Notes: generated from the letters alone by a model not told the origin. 64,000 nt of DNA from an uncultured Lachnospiraceae bacterium (GCA_934401915.1 CAKRSV010000007.1:107775-171774), one strand, 5' to 3'. Positions 18,904-28,248 are shown, numbered from the stretch's first letter. Made by a program: numbers and translations.

Positions 18904-20874
18904 TTACAGCATCCCGTCCTTGATGACGTTGTGATCCCGCAGTACCTTTTCGATCACGGTTCCCTTGATCACGCGCAGCAGCGGTTTCTTCAGCGCATCC
19001 AGCGGTCCCGGCAGTTCGATCTCCAACGGGGACTTGCCGTCCATCAGCTTCACGCTGCTGTCCAGAAGCTCGCGGATATCATACACGCTGCCCCATACCT
19101 CAGGCACGCCACGATCCACCCCGAGCAGTCCATAGACAGCCTCCATAGCCGTTCTTACCGAGTATTCCGTCGTAAACACCGTATCTCTCGGCGTATCGGC
19201 GAACTGTCCCAGGAAGGCAAAGTTCACGCAGCCGTCCGGGATGACGTCCGGTCTGTCGCCCTTGGTCCGCGGCATAAAAAAGGCGGTGATATAAGGCATC
19301 ATGGTCGGTACGCAGACCGCGCTCTTCTCTGCAAGCTCCGGAATCTCCTCCTCCGGAACGCCCAGATGGTACAGCCACTCCTGCGTGATCTCCATTCCGG
19401 TACATTCCTTCATCGGCTTCTTAATGAAGTCGCCGGGCACATCCGTAAACAGACCGTATACCCATACGCAGACCTTATCCTTATCCTGCTCCTTAAACTG
19501 TCCCTGCCGGTTGATCGTCCAGCTCATCAGCCAGCTGGAATCCTGGCAGCTTACGATACCGCCGGTGACGGTTCTTCCACTCTTCGGATCTCTCTTGCAG
19601 ATCTTCTCTATATAAGGAAGAATCTTGTCATCGAGCGTCGTCACCGTTGCAGACTCCCAGTTCGTCTTAGTCACATCCGAGCAGAACTTCTCGGGATGCC
19701 CGAAGGAAGGATCCTGCTTGGCGATGTTCTTCCAAAGATTCCAGCAGCCGCTTGTGCGCACCTCCGCGTCCCCATTTGGCGCGTGGTTCTGATCTCCGTA
19801 GATCGTTCCCTCCGTACAGCTTCCATTGGTGACAAATACCAGATCGTTCTCCGTCAGAACGATTCCCTTCTCCACGCCCTTGACCTTGCACTCCAGCGCC
19901 TTGGCAACCTTGCGTCCGTCCTTGATCTCGAAGATCACGTTGGTGACTTCAGTATTGAATTGGAATTTCACACCGGCGTCCTCCAGATATTTTTTCATCG
20001 GAAGGATCAAGGATTCATACTGGTTATATCTGGTGAATTTCAACGCGCTGAAATCCGGCAGTCCGGAGATATGATGGATAAATCTCTGGAAATACAGCTT
20101 CATCTCGAGAGCGCTGTGCCAGTTTTCAAAGGCAAACATCGTTCTCCAGTACAGCCAGAATGTCGAGTTAAATACCTCGTCGTCAAAGACGTCCTCGATC
20201 GTCTTGTCGTAGAGATCCTCGTCCCTTGTCATAAACAGCTTCATGATCTCCATGCAGCCCTTCTGGCTCAAGTTAAACTTGCCGTCGGTGTGCGCGTCCT
20301 CGCCGCGGTTGACCGTCGCACGGCAAAGGGAATAATTCGGATCTTCCTTGTTCAGCCAGTAATACTCGTCCAGAACCGAAGCTCCCGGGATCTCCGGCGA
20401 CGGGATGCTGCGGAACAGATCCCACAGACACTCGAAATGATTCTCCATCTCACGGCCGCCGCGCATCACATAGCCTCTGGTCGGATCAAAAATTCCGTCG
20501 CAGGCGCCTCCCGCAACATCCATCGCCTCCAGAATGTGGATGTGCGAGCCGGGCATCTGTCCGTCTCTTACCAGGAAACAGGCTGCGGCGAGCGATGCAA
20601 GACCGCTTCCCACGATGTAAGCGTTTTTCTCATCCACCCCTTCCGGTTTCTTCGGACGGGCGAACGCCTCATAGTTTCCGTTCGAATAATAAATGCCCTT
20701 GCTGTTCTTATCGTATCTGCCGAGCTCGGTATTGCGGTATTCCTTTCTTGCCGCCTCCGACGCCGCCCTCTTTACCTTTTTCTTCTCAGCCTGCTTTCCT
20801 CTTGTCGCTGCAACGACTCCTGCGCCTGCTGCCAGCGCTGCCACGCCTAATCCGATACTTTTCTTACTTGCCAT
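18904..20874 (-). CDS. ohyA: Oleate hydratase (myosin-cross-reactive antigen family) with N-terminal anchor
   Basis: 656 aa. Hydrates oleic/linoleic acid to 10-hydroxy acids using FAD as a structural cofactor. It contains the family sequence YYSNGNYEAFARPKKPEGV, the FAD fold IVGSGLASLAAACFL (about residue 88), EAMDVAGGACDG and the RGGREME catalytic region. About 60 extra residues precede the usual family start, with a hydrophobic stretch SIGLGVAALAAGAGVV then a Lys/Arg-rich segment, suggesting membrane tethering. No internal Met exists at the usual start position. It follows a TetR gene across a palindrome; fatty acid detoxification is the likely role. Confidence 0.95.
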   Translation of the reverse strand: MASKKSIGLGVAALAAGAGVVAATRGKQAEKKKVKRAASEAARKEYRNTELGRYDKNSKGIYYSNGNYEAFARPKKPEGVDEKNAYIVGSGLASLAAACFLVRDGQMPGSHIHILEAMDVAGGACDGIFDPTRGYVMRGGREMENHFECLWDLFRSIPSPEIPGASVLDEYYWLNKEDPNYSLCRATVNRGEDAHTDGKFNLSQKGCMEIMKLFMTRDEDLYDKTIEDVFDDEVFNSTFWLYWRTMFAFENWHSALEMKLYFQRFIHHISGLPDFSALKFTRYNQYESLILPMKKYLEDAGVKFQFNTEVTNVIFEIKDGRKVAKALECKVKGVEKGIVLTENDLVFVTNGSCTEGTIYGDQNHAPNGDAEVRTSGCWNLWKNIAKQDPSFGHPEKFCSDVTKTNWESATVTTLDDKILPYIEKICKRDPKSGRTVTGGIVSCQDSSWLMSWTINRQGQFKEQDKDKVCVWVYGLFTDVPGDFIKKPMKECTGMEITQEWLYHLGVPEEEIPELAEKSAVCVPTMMPYITAFFMPRTKGDRPDVIPDGCVNFAFLGQFADTPRDTVFTTEYSVRTAMEAVYGLLGVDRGVPEVWGSVYDIRELLDSSVKLMDGKSPLEIELPGPLDALKKPLLRVIKGTVIEKVLRDHNVIKDGML

Positions 20875-20954
20875 AGTAATATACCACCTTTCTTTTCTCT
20901 CCCGGCCGCTCTGTGCCGGAAGCCTCGGAGATTCTCTTTGTTGTTCATGCCCCC

Positions 20955-20983
20955 ATCATAGCCTACCCGGATTCTGTCTCCAA
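20955..20983 (-). promoter_or_regulatory. Promoter of ohyA
   Basis: Minus strand -35 TTGGAG, 17-bp spacer, -10 TATGAT. It lies directly beside the large inverted repeat at 20985-21035 and about 80 bp before the ohyA start. Confidence 0.55.
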
Positions 20984-20984
20984 T

Positions 20985-21035
20985 TTACAAACAAGGTGGA
21001 ATGATAAGTTTTTTATCAATCCACCTTGTTTGTAA
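20985..21035. promoter_or_regulatory. Large imperfect palindrome, candidate operator of the TetR regulator
   Basis: Two 16-bp arms (ttacaaacaaggtgga and its exact complement) surround an inner tgataa/ttatca pair and a short loop, so 22 of 23 positions pair. It sits between the TetR stop and the ohyA promoter, abutting the -35. A TetR-type operator controlling ohyA is the simplest reading. It could also form an RNA hairpin at the end of the TetR mRNA, but no U-run follows it. Confidence 0.6.
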
Positions 21036-21042
21036 AAGACTC

Positions 21043-21612
21043 TTAACTATTATGTTTTTCCTGCTCAAAATTATGCAGCGAATTTTCAATATTTCCATAC
21101 AGCATCGTGCTGATCTTGCGGACGATCACATGATAATCGTCCTTCATTCCCCTGTCGATCCAGTCCAGCATAACGCCGACAAAGCCATACTTGTAAAATC
21201 CGGCGATAAACTCCTTATCTTCCTCCGCGACCTTGTTTCTGATACATTTCTCCTCGACCACATCCGCGATCAGCTCGTAGGTCAGCTTGTACAGATAGCT
21301 TTCCAGCTTCTGCCGCTCCACCGCCCGGTACACGTTCATAATGAAAGGCTTGTTTTCCAGAACCGCCTCGAACACCTGGCACAGTCCTTCCTGCCACGTA
21401 TCGTAGGTCGTCTTATTCTGCAGCACCTGCTTTCCATCCTCGACACAGCACCACTCCACCAGATCGTAAATGTCCTTGAAGTGATAATAAAACGCCATCC
21501 GGCTTATGCCGCACTCCTCTGTCAGATCGTTGATGGTAATCTTGTCGATCGGCTTATGCAGCAGCTGCTTCTTGAGCGCCGCCTCCAGTGCCAGCTTGGT
21601 TGCATTGACCAT
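21043..21612 (-). CDS. TetR/AcrR-family regulator, DhaS-like
   Basis: 189 aa. The N-terminal helix-turn-helix (ITINDLTEECGISRMAFYYHFKDIYDLVEW) is typical of TetR proteins. The C-terminal part resembles the short DhaS-like group, which binds small ligands or partner proteins. It is directly upstream of ohyA on the same strand, so it is the likely fatty-acid-responsive regulator of that gene. Confidence 0.88.
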   Translation of the reverse strand: MVNATKLALEAALKKQLLHKPIDKITINDLTEECGISRMAFYYHFKDIYDLVEWCCVEDGKQVLQNKTTYDTWQEGLCQVFEAVLENKPFIMNVYRAVERQKLESYLYKLTYELIADVVEEKCIRNKVAEEDKEFIAGFYKYGFVGVMLDWIDRGMKDDYHVIVRKISTMLYGNIENSLHNFEQEKHNS

Positions 21613-21725
21613 GAGAATCCTCCTGTCCGCCTGTCTTTCTTCCCCATAAAATATGGTTCATTATAGCAGATTCCCAGACATCTGACCAGTCCCGGCACGG
21701 TTTTTTCCAGACCGCCGGCGCTCCG

Positions 21726-22310
21726 TCACGCGCAGACGGTCATCTGCGAAAGCTCTCTGCCCTCCGCGAACACCCGCAGGTAAACCTCCGCGCACTTTTG
21801 CAGCTTACAGAACAGCTTCCGTCTCTCCTGCGCGTTGCCGTACACCTTCCACAGACCGCAGTACTGACAGTTCTTGCCCCGGTTTTCGATAAAGCCTTTT
21901 ACATCCTCCGGCGGGTAGCCAAGAAAGATCCCGATCTCATGCGGAAAACAGGTGTAGCCCTGCAGTCGCTTTTTCAAAAAGACAAGGCTGCTTTCCAGAT
22001 CGCCTGCCGGATAGCCGTACCGGTCTAAGATCTCCCGCGCCTGCTCCCCACAAAGCTCCCGCTGCAAATGACTTTTCCGGTAGGCGTACACCAGCACGGC
22101 GTCTTCTTCCCAATGAAGCGCCTCCACATATACGCCCCGTTCATTCAGCAACCGGTTGACCTCCGAAAGCTCCGTCAGGACCGTATCCGCATCCCGGTAA
22201 AGATACCGGAAAAGATTTGCGCTTTTCAGTCCTGCCAGCGTCGGCGCACAATTTCCGATCAATTCACCCTCCAGCTTTCTATCCATTCTGGCATCCTTGA
22301 AATTTTCCAT
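21726..22310 (-). CDS. DUF3793 family protein
   Basis: About 194 aa from MENFKDARM at 22310; a GTG at 22319 has a better-spaced AAAAGG site and is an alternative. The family pattern is visible: an N-terminal APTLAGLKSANLF, then a HEIGIFLGYPPEDVKGFIENRGKNCQYCGLWKVYGN block with two cysteines. DUF3793 genes usually accompany flavodoxin and iron-related genes, as here 47 bp after a flavodoxin gene. Function unknown; a link to iron or heme metabolism is inferred from context. Confidence 0.85.
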   Translation of the reverse strand: MENFKDARMDRKLEGELIGNCAPTLAGLKSANLFRYLYRDADTVLTELSEVNRLLNERGVYVEALHWEEDAVLVYAYRKSHLQRELCGEQAREILDRYGYPAGDLESSLVFLKKRLQGYTCFPHEIGIFLGYPPEDVKGFIENRGKNCQYCGLWKVYGNAQERRKLFCKLQKCAEVYLRVFAEGRELSQMTVCA

Positions 22311-22356
22311 TGCTGTCACTCTGCCTTTTCCTTCTGTCTCTGCTGTCCGTCCGCTC

Positions 22357-22788
22357 TTACAGAGCTGCCAGCTGGCGTCCAAGCGCCTCGCAGTCAGCCA
22401 GAGCCGTCTCGTCCGGCGTCTCCCGGCAGATCAGTCCTTCGCCGCCGAGAACGGTAGCGCCACAGCCGCTCATGCGTTCTTCCCAGTCGCGCATCCACTG
22501 ACCGTCGCCCCAGCCGTAGGAGCCGAACAGCGCGATGGTCTTTCCTGCTGCGAAACCTTCCACATCGCTGACGAACGGCTCCATCTCTGACTCTTCCAGC
22601 ACTTCTGCTCCCATTGCCGGACATCCGAGTGCGAAGCCCTTTGCTTTCTTAAGTTCATCCAGAGAAGCGTCTCCGACATAGACAACAGCCGCTTCCTTGC
22701 CTGCCGCTGTGATCCCTCTGCCGACAGCCTCTGCCATCGCCTGCGTATTTCCTGACTGTGACCAGTAAACTACATAAATTTTATCCAT
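22357..22788 (-). CDS. Flavodoxin
   Basis: 143 aa. Low-potential FMN electron carrier. The phosphate loop SQSGNTQAM (residues 10-18), the isoalloxazine loop around SYGWGDGQWM, and the C-terminal DCEALGRQLA helix are present. GGAGG lies seven bases before the ATG. Flavodoxin often replaces ferredoxin under iron shortage; an 18-bp palindrome upstream could be the iron-responsive operator. Confidence 0.94.
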   Translation of the reverse strand: MDKIYVVYWSQSGNTQAMAEAVGRGITAAGKEAAVVYVGDASLDELKKAKGFALGCPAMGAEVLEESEMEPFVSDVEGFAAGKTIALFGSYGWGDGQWMRDWEERMSGCGATVLGGEGLICRETPDETALADCEALGRQLAAL

Positions 22789-22887
22789 GAAAATCCTCCA
22801 TTCCGAAACCAGTCCGCCCGGGAATCCCGGTTTCTGTCTAAAGTATAAGCCGGATGGTTTCTGTTATACTATGTTATTTTTCTTTTT

Positions 22888-22905
22888 AGTTAGTTATAAC
22901 TAACT
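22888..22905. promoter_or_regulatory. 18-bp perfect palindrome upstream of flavodoxin
   Basis: agttagttataactaact is a perfect palindrome about 100 bp before the flavodoxin start, upstream of a weak -10-like TATAAC. Its size suits a dimeric repressor (Fur, DtxR or similar); the regulator is not identified. Confidence 0.5.
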
Positions 22906-22964
22906 CGTAGGTAAGAATAACATACTCTGTCACATAAGGCAAGAGATTTTTTCGGAATCTCCCG

Positions 22965-24797
22965 TCACCTCCTCCCCGGCAGGCTCGCCTGAACGCACAG
23001 CTTGCCATACCCCACCCTCGGGTTGGGATATGCCTGCTCTCCCTGGATTGGCTGCGCTCCCTTGCGCAGGTAAGCCTTCACCTTCTCTCCATACAGATAC
23101 GGATCGTTGCCCTGCACGATCCCCCACTCCATCAGGAGCGCCGCCGCGCCGGTCACGTAGGGCGTCGCAAAGGACGTTCCAGTCACAGCCATGTAGCCTC
23201 CGTCCCGGTCTGGCGCGATCACGTCCACGCCGGGCGCGACCAGATCCGGCTTCACAAAAGAATCCACCGTCCTGCTGTTGACCTGATCCTGGTATAAATA
23301 TCCCCTGCCTGAAAAATCAGCATACGACTCATACACCGGGTCGTATGCTCCCACCGTGATTACCTTGGAGGCTGTCGAGGGAATCGTCAGCGTCACATCC
23401 GGCGTGCTTTGGGCAAAGCGGGTCGCCGTATTCCGCACGGACTCGGACGGCAGATAGAAGGTGTAGTTGCCCGTCACCAGCTCTACCGGCTCCAGCTCGA
23501 ACGTCCAGATCCCACTGTCGATATACCGCCCGCCTTCCTCTGGCAAAAAGTCGAAATAGATCTCCTGCGCCGTCAGATAAGGCGCAGGTTCTCCGTTATA
23601 CAGAAGGATTGTTGTCCCGTCAAGGCGGTAGGTCTGTTTACCAGTCCGGTCACTGTCCACCGTAAAGGACTCCCCGGAGGGAGCGCGCAAAGTGACCCGG
23701 TAGCGGTCGACATATTCTTTCCAAAGCTGCACATTTACGCTGTTTTCGTAGGCTCCCACTACCAGTTCCACCTGTGTCATATTTTGACTGACACTCCCGT
23801 CATTTAATATGACCGGTTTAGTCAACGTCAAATTCCCGCGACCGGGGGAGATTATCTTCCCTCCTACGTGACCGCCTGACGCCGCTTCATTTCCGCTCCC
23901 GACACAGATCACATTCTGACCGATTTCCGACACATTATCCACGAAGCGTTCCAGAAGCGAGGTCCCGTCATGGTTCCCGTAAGTATTCCCAAAGCTGAGA
24001 TTGATCGCTACCGGTCTGCGCAGCTCCATCGCACGGTAGATCACATAGGTGAGGGCGCGCATCAGCTCCGTTGTTCTGGGAAAGGACTCTGCCCTTGGCG
24101 TTCCGAGCTTGACGATCAGAAGCTCGCTTTCCGGGGCTACACCGGCATAAAGCGCCCCGCCAGTTCCTCCATTTCCGGCGGCGATCCCGGCGACCGCCGT
24201 CCCGTGTCCGGTGACATCTATGCTCGGTACGACCGCCAGCGCGCCCTCTCTGCTTCCTGTCGCAAGGGCACGGTCGATGTCCTCCGCGCTGTATTCCCTG
24301 TTCAGGGTCTGATCCCACAGATAGCGGATCCGCGTCGTTCCATCCGGGTTGCGGAAATCCTCATTGAAATAGCTGATCCCCGAATCAATGACCGCTATCA
24401 GAACGCCTTTTCCTCGCAGTTCGGACGCGATCGGACTGCCGGGCGCAAGACAGGACGCGCTCCTGCCCGCCAGATCCGAGAAGAACAGTCTTTTCGGCTT
24501 TTCCACGTACTCGATCTGTTCCACCTGCGTCAGGTAGTCCATCTCGCTCTCCGGCACTGTCAGGATCGCGTAGCCTGCGATCAGTTCCTCGACCAGGATC
24601 CCGCGCGCGGTAAGCGGCCGCAGCGAATCATGGAATTTTACGATCACCTCCCACGTTCGCTCCCGGCTGTCATACCCCACATCCAGCTCCAGACTTTTCT
24701 CGCGTTCTGCCTGCGGCGTATCCAGCGCCAGATTGAGAAGATTTTCCTTTTTCTGTGAATCCAAACCGTTTTCCCCCTCCATCCATGCAGCAGACAT
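22965..24797 (-). CDS. Subtilisin-like S8 serine peptidase (Csp-like)
   Basis: 610 aa. The catalytic triad is visible: Asp in VLIAVIDSGI, His in GHGTAVAGIAAGNGG, Ser in TGTSFATPYVTGAAALL. A ~110-residue N-terminal prodomain-like region precedes it, and a large insertion between His and Ser (about 330-470) forms an extra beta-domain. The organization is like clostridial CspA/B/C proteases; no classic signal peptide is seen. The start is uncertain: ATG 24797 lacks a strong ribosome site, and 24782 is an alternative. Isolated gene. Germination-type processing of a substrate is possible but unproven. Confidence 0.88.
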   Translation of the reverse strand: MSAAWMEGENGLDSQKKENLLNLALDTPQAEREKSLELDVGYDSRERTWEVIVKFHDSLRPLTARGILVEELIAGYAILTVPESEMDYLTQVEQIEYVEKPKRLFFSDLAGRSASCLAPGSPIASELRGKGVLIAVIDSGISYFNEDFRNPDGTTRIRYLWDQTLNREYSAEDIDRALATGSREGALAVVPSIDVTGHGTAVAGIAAGNGGTGGALYAGVAPESELLIVKLGTPRAESFPRTTELMRALTYVIYRAMELRRPVAINLSFGNTYGNHDGTSLLERFVDNVSEIGQNVICVGSGNEAASGGHVGGKIISPGRGNLTLTKPVILNDGSVSQNMTQVELVVGAYENSVNVQLWKEYVDRYRVTLRAPSGESFTVDSDRTGKQTYRLDGTTILLYNGEPAPYLTAQEIYFDFLPEEGGRYIDSGIWTFELEPVELVTGNYTFYLPSESVRNTATRFAQSTPDVTLTIPSTASKVITVGAYDPVYESYADFSGRGYLYQDQVNSRTVDSFVKPDLVAPGVDVIAPDRDGGYMAVTGTSFATPYVTGAAALLMEWGIVQGNDPYLYGEKVKAYLRKGAQPIQGEQAYPNPRVGYGKLCVQASLPGRR

Positions 24798-24927
24798 TTT
24801 CCGCCCGCGCAGGGTTCTCTCTTTTCAGAATATGCGGCTGGAGGGCGTCCCGTTTCTGCATCCGTCTCTTTTTTCAGAACCGTGGTACAACAGGTTCACC
24901 GACCAATATACTGTCGGTAATTCTTCT

Positions 24928-24956
24928 TTGACTCTGTCTATATTTCATGTTAAAAT
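24928..24956 (+). promoter_or_regulatory. Promoter of the AraC-family gene
   Basis: -35 TTGACT, 17-bp spacer, -10 TAAAAT, 42 bp before the ATG at 24999. A short inverted repeat (accgac...gtcggt) lies just upstream at about 24898-24918 and could be an operator. Confidence 0.6.
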
Positions 24957-24998
24957 AATCGTAACTGTGTAAAAGAAAATTGGGAATAAGAGGTAAGA

Positions 24999-26000
24999 AT
25001 GGCTACTGTCATAACAAAAAATGAAGATAATACTGAAAAATGCAGATCTCGTGAAGAATGGATGGCGATGTACGACAATCTCTATGAGAAGAAGCACCAC
25101 GGACATCTCGACTACCCATTCAGCGTGTATACCATCACCCTGAACAAGTCCTATCTGAATTATATCCACTGGCACTGGCATGAAGAGATGGAGGTCGTCC
25201 TCATCACGGATGGAAACGCTGAGGTGTCCACCGACGATATGACGCTGATCCTGGAAGCGGGGCAGGGCGCTCTCATCAACCAGAACGTCATGCACTCGAT
25301 CCGCCCGGTGGACGGCAAAGACTGTTCCCTGTATACCGTTGTTTTCCACCCGGACTTTATTTTCGGACACAAGAGTACGAACCTGCAGACGCAGTATCTG
25401 CTCCCGATGCACAACCTGCATCTGCTCAAGATCCTCAAGCTGGATCCGCAGGATTCCTGGCACAAGGAAATGATGGATACCATATATAAGGCGCTATCTC
25501 TCCATGTCTCGCACCCGTTTGGCTACGAAATCGCGGTGATGTCACAGGTCTGTCAGTTCTGGTTTCTGCTCGTCAGCAGACTGCCGAATACCGATCCTGC
25601 CCCTGCGCCAAAGATTTCTCTGGATGAACAGCGCGTAAAGCAGGCGATGCTGTTTATGAGAACGCACTATGCCGAGCCGCTCTCGCTCTCAGAGATCGCC
25701 GACAGCGTACACATCAGCAAGAGCGAATGTTGCAGATGTTTTGCCAGAACGCTGCAGATGTCTCCCTTCGAATATCTGATGAAATGCCGGATCTTCGAAG
25801 CCACCCGCACGCTTTTGGAGAACCCGGATTCCAACATGGCGATCTCTGACCTGTCCACCAGCGTCGGCTTCAACAACACCAGCTATTTCAACAAAGTCTT
25901 TAAAAAATATTTGGGATGCACGCCCACGTACTACCGCACGCATCATGTTCCTGCGGTAGAAAACCAAGGCAGCAGCCCCTTTGCGATCCCGCCTCTGTAA
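24999..26000 (+). CDS. AraC-family regulator with N-terminal cupin domain
   Basis: 333 aa. An N-terminal cupin-like sensor (HWHWHEEMEVVLITDG, about 52-70) and two C-terminal helix-turn-helix motifs (LSLSEIADSVHISKSECCRCF and the AISDLSTSVGFNNTSYFNKVFKKYLGCTP signature). Such proteins usually sense a sugar. This is one of the few plus-strand genes and divergent from the protease; its targets are not obvious. The start at 24999 has an AGAGG site upstream. Confidence 0.9.
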   Translation: MATVITKNEDNTEKCRSREEWMAMYDNLYEKKHHGHLDYPFSVYTITLNKSYLNYIHWHWHEEMEVVLITDGNAEVSTDDMTLILEAGQGALINQNVMHSIRPVDGKDCSLYTVVFHPDFIFGHKSTNLQTQYLLPMHNLHLLKILKLDPQDSWHKEMMDTIYKALSLHVSHPFGYEIAVMSQVCQFWFLLVSRLPNTDPAPAPKISLDEQRVKQAMLFMRTHYAEPLSLSEIADSVHISKSECCRCFARTLQMSPFEYLMKCRIFEATRTLLENPDSNMAISDLSTSVGFNNTSYFNKVFKKYLGCTPTYYRTHHVPAVENQGSSPFAIPPL

Positions 26001-26007
26001 GGTGGGA

Positions 26008-27285
26008 TCATCGTCTGTAAAAGACCTGTAACGCTCTGACCAGATAACCGATATCCCTGGCTCCCGCTGTCTCGCAAGCAGAGTGCATGGCAAGCTGCGC
26101 CAGTCCGATATCAACGGTATTGACGGAAACCTGCGCCATCAGGATATTGCCGAGCGTGCTTCCCCCGGCGATGTCCGAGCGGTTCTCATAGGTCTGCCAC
26201 GGAACGCCCGCCTCTTCGCAGATGTCCTTCATCACAGCGGACGACCAGGCGTCGGTGGCATACTTCTGTCCCCCGTGGTATTTCACCACGATCCCGCCGT
26301 TCAGATACGGGCGGTTCTTCGGATCTGCTTTCTCCGGATGGTTCGGGTGAACAGCGTGCGCATTGTCCGCTGAGATCAGAAAGCTGTCCGCCAGCATACG
26401 ACGGTAGCTGTTCTCGCTGAGCGCAAGTCCTTCTTTTACCCTCGCAAGCACATCCCGCAGAAAGGTCGAATCCGCCCCCTGCTTCGTTCCGCTTCCCACC
26501 TCCTCGTTGTCAAAGATGAGCAGCATATTGATATAATTCTCGGATTCAGAGGACACCATCGCCTCTAAACCTCCGTAGACACATTCCAGATCATCCAGAC
26601 GCGGTCCACAGATATACTCCTCTTCCAGTCCAAGCAGCTTACACTTGTCCCGGTTGTAGAGGAAGACGTCTTTTCCGAGGATCTGTGCCTCCTGCACTCC
26701 CACCTCTTTTGCAAGCAGCGCCGTAAAGGAGCCTTCCTTCGCAATGTCGCCGACAAGCGCCGCCATGTCCGTCTGCGGGTTGTATTCCACTCCTTTATTC
26801 ATATCGCGGTTCATGTGGATCGCCACATTAGGGATCACCGCCACGTCCCTGTCTACCTGTACCAGACGTTCCTGCAGACCCTCCCCGGTTCTGACCACCA
26901 GTCTGCCGGCGATCGAAAGCGGGCGATCCAGCCAGGTAGAAAGGATCATCCCTCCGTATTTTTCGGTATTCCACTTCAGATAGTGGCTCTCCGCCGTAAG
27001 TTCTGCCTCTTCTTTCACCTTAAAGCAAGGCGAATCGCTGTGCGCCGCGACCATATGGAAGCCTCTGTACTGCTCCCCTTCCGGTATCTGAAAAGCAATG
27101 ACCGCCGAGTTATTTCGGTTTACATAATACTTCTTCCCTCTCCGGATCTTCCAGGCACACTTTTCGGATAACCGCTCATATCCGTTCTCCTCCAGTCTCC
27201 TGCCAACCTGCGCTGCCGCCTGAAAGCAGGTCGGACTGTTATCAATAAAATCAAACAGACCGCTGATAACTCTCTTCTCGTCCAT
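26008..27285 (-). CDS. M18 family aminopeptidase (aspartyl-type)
   Basis: 425 aa. Dizinc exopeptidase preferring acidic or hydrophobic N-termini. Metal and catalytic motifs are visible: AAHSDSPCFK, DDLECVYGG, the general-base Glu in NEEVGSGTKQGA, SADNAHAVHPNHPEK and a C-terminal MHSACETAG. The start at 27285 (MDEKRVIS) has GAGGAG upstream; the frame extends further without support. Probably in one unit with nth. Confidence 0.93.
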   Translation of the reverse strand: MDEKRVISGLFDFIDNSPTCFQAAAQVGRRLEENGYERLSEKCAWKIRRGKKYYVNRNNSAVIAFQIPEGEQYRGFHMVAAHSDSPCFKVKEEAELTAESHYLKWNTEKYGGMILSTWLDRPLSIAGRLVVRTGEGLQERLVQVDRDVAVIPNVAIHMNRDMNKGVEYNPQTDMAALVGDIAKEGSFTALLAKEVGVQEAQILGKDVFLYNRDKCKLLGLEEEYICGPRLDDLECVYGGLEAMVSSESENYINMLLIFDNEEVGSGTKQGADSTFLRDVLARVKEGLALSENSYRRMLADSFLISADNAHAVHPNHPEKADPKNRPYLNGGIVVKYHGGQKYATDAWSSAVMKDICEEAGVPWQTYENRSDIAGGSTLGNILMAQVSVNTVDIGLAQLAMHSACETAGARDIGYLVRALQVFYRR

Positions 27286-27298
27286 AAGCTCCTCTTTT

Positions 27299-27931
27299 CT
27301 ATATCGCCTTTTTACAGATATCCTGCAGACAGCACCGGTCGCAGAATGGCTTCGTCCGCGCCGTGCACACCGCCCGCCCGTGATCCACAAAGCGGTGGCA
27401 GAGCGCATTTCCCTCCTCGGGCGGAATGATCTTCCACAGCGCCATCTCCACCTTCTTCGGATCCCTGATCTGATCGACCAGCCCGATGCGGTTGCTCAGA
27501 CGGATACAATGCGTGTCCGTCACGATCGCCGGTTTCTGAAAGACGTCGCCCATCACCAGATTGGCGCTCTTGCGCCCCACGCCCGGCAGCTCAAGAAGCG
27601 CGTCGAAATCCTCCGGCACCTGCCCGTGATACTTCTCTTTGAGGATCTTCATGCAGGCGCTGATGTCCCTCGCCTTGCTTTTTCCAAGGCCGCAGGGGTG
27701 CACGATCTTCTCGATCTCGTCGACCGGAGCCTGCGCAAGCGCGTCGACATCCGGGAACACCTCGTACAGCTTCTGCACCACGACATTGACCCTCGCATCC
27801 GTGCACTGGGCTGCCAGCCGGACGCTGACCAGAAGTTTCCACGCCTCATTGTATTCCAGCGAACAGCCCGAATCCGGGTATTCTTTTTTCAGGCGCTCGA
27901 TCACTTCCAGCGCAAGCTCCTTTTTCCGCAT
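27299..27931 (-). CDS. nth: Endonuclease III
   Basis: 210 aa. Base-excision repair glycosylase/AP lyase for oxidized pyrimidines. The HhH motif LPGVGRKSAN with the following TDTHC region (catalytic Asp), and the 4Fe-4S ligands C-x6-C-x2-C-x5-C at the C-terminus, are complete. ATG 27931 is preferred to 27937 because AAGGA is seven bases upstream. Confidence 0.96.
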   Translation of the reverse strand: MRKKELALEVIERLKKEYPDSGCSLEYNEAWKLLVSVRLAAQCTDARVNVVVQKLYEVFPDVDALAQAPVDEIEKIVHPCGLGKSKARDISACMKILKEKYHGQVPEDFDALLELPGVGRKSANLVMGDVFQKPAIVTDTHCIRLSNRIGLVDQIRDPKKVEMALWKIIPPEEGNALCHRFVDHGRAVCTARTKPFCDRCCLQDICKKAI

Positions 27932-27955
27932 TGCCATTTCCTTTCCCGATCTTCG

Positions 27956-28225
27956 TCAGATCCATGTATAATCTCCGCCCGTGATCGCAAGGGACAGCAG
28001 AGTGTCCATCTTTTCTACCTCTTCCTCTCCCTCTACGGTCTGCAGCAGCTCTGCCGTCTCCAGCAGATCCTCCAGCGATTCTCCCGGTCCGATCTCGTAA
28101 TCGATCTCTGCCTCACACGAAGGACAGGCCGTTTTGGGAGTCATCTGTAAGGATAAAAAGCGGTTGCCGCACTTCTTACATTCATAGAATCCGCACTGCA
28201 CGGTTCCATCCGGCACATAGTACAT
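27956..28225 (-). CDS. Small zinc-ribbon protein with acidic tail
   Basis: 89 aa. Two CxxC pairs (CKKC and CPSC, about 14-40) form a zinc ribbon, followed by an acidic helical region rich in Leu and Glu. The start at 28225 (MYYVPDG) has GGAGG eight bases upstream. It lies between the S1-domain gene and nth with short gaps, so it is likely co-transcribed. Function unknown. Confidence 0.7.
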   Translation of the reverse strand: MYYVPDGTVQCGFYECKKCGNRFLSLQMTPKTACPSCEAEIDYEIGPGESLEDLLETAELLQTVEGEEEVEKMDTLLSLAITGGDYTWI

Positions 28226-28248
28226 CTCGATCCCTCCTGTCAATCCGG

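Noticed and set aside
18700..20850. Long open frame (716 codons) antisense to the oleate hydratase gene
   Set aside because: Opposite-strand shadow caused by GC-rich codon use; low-complexity His/Arg/Leu translation with no domain features and no ribosome site.
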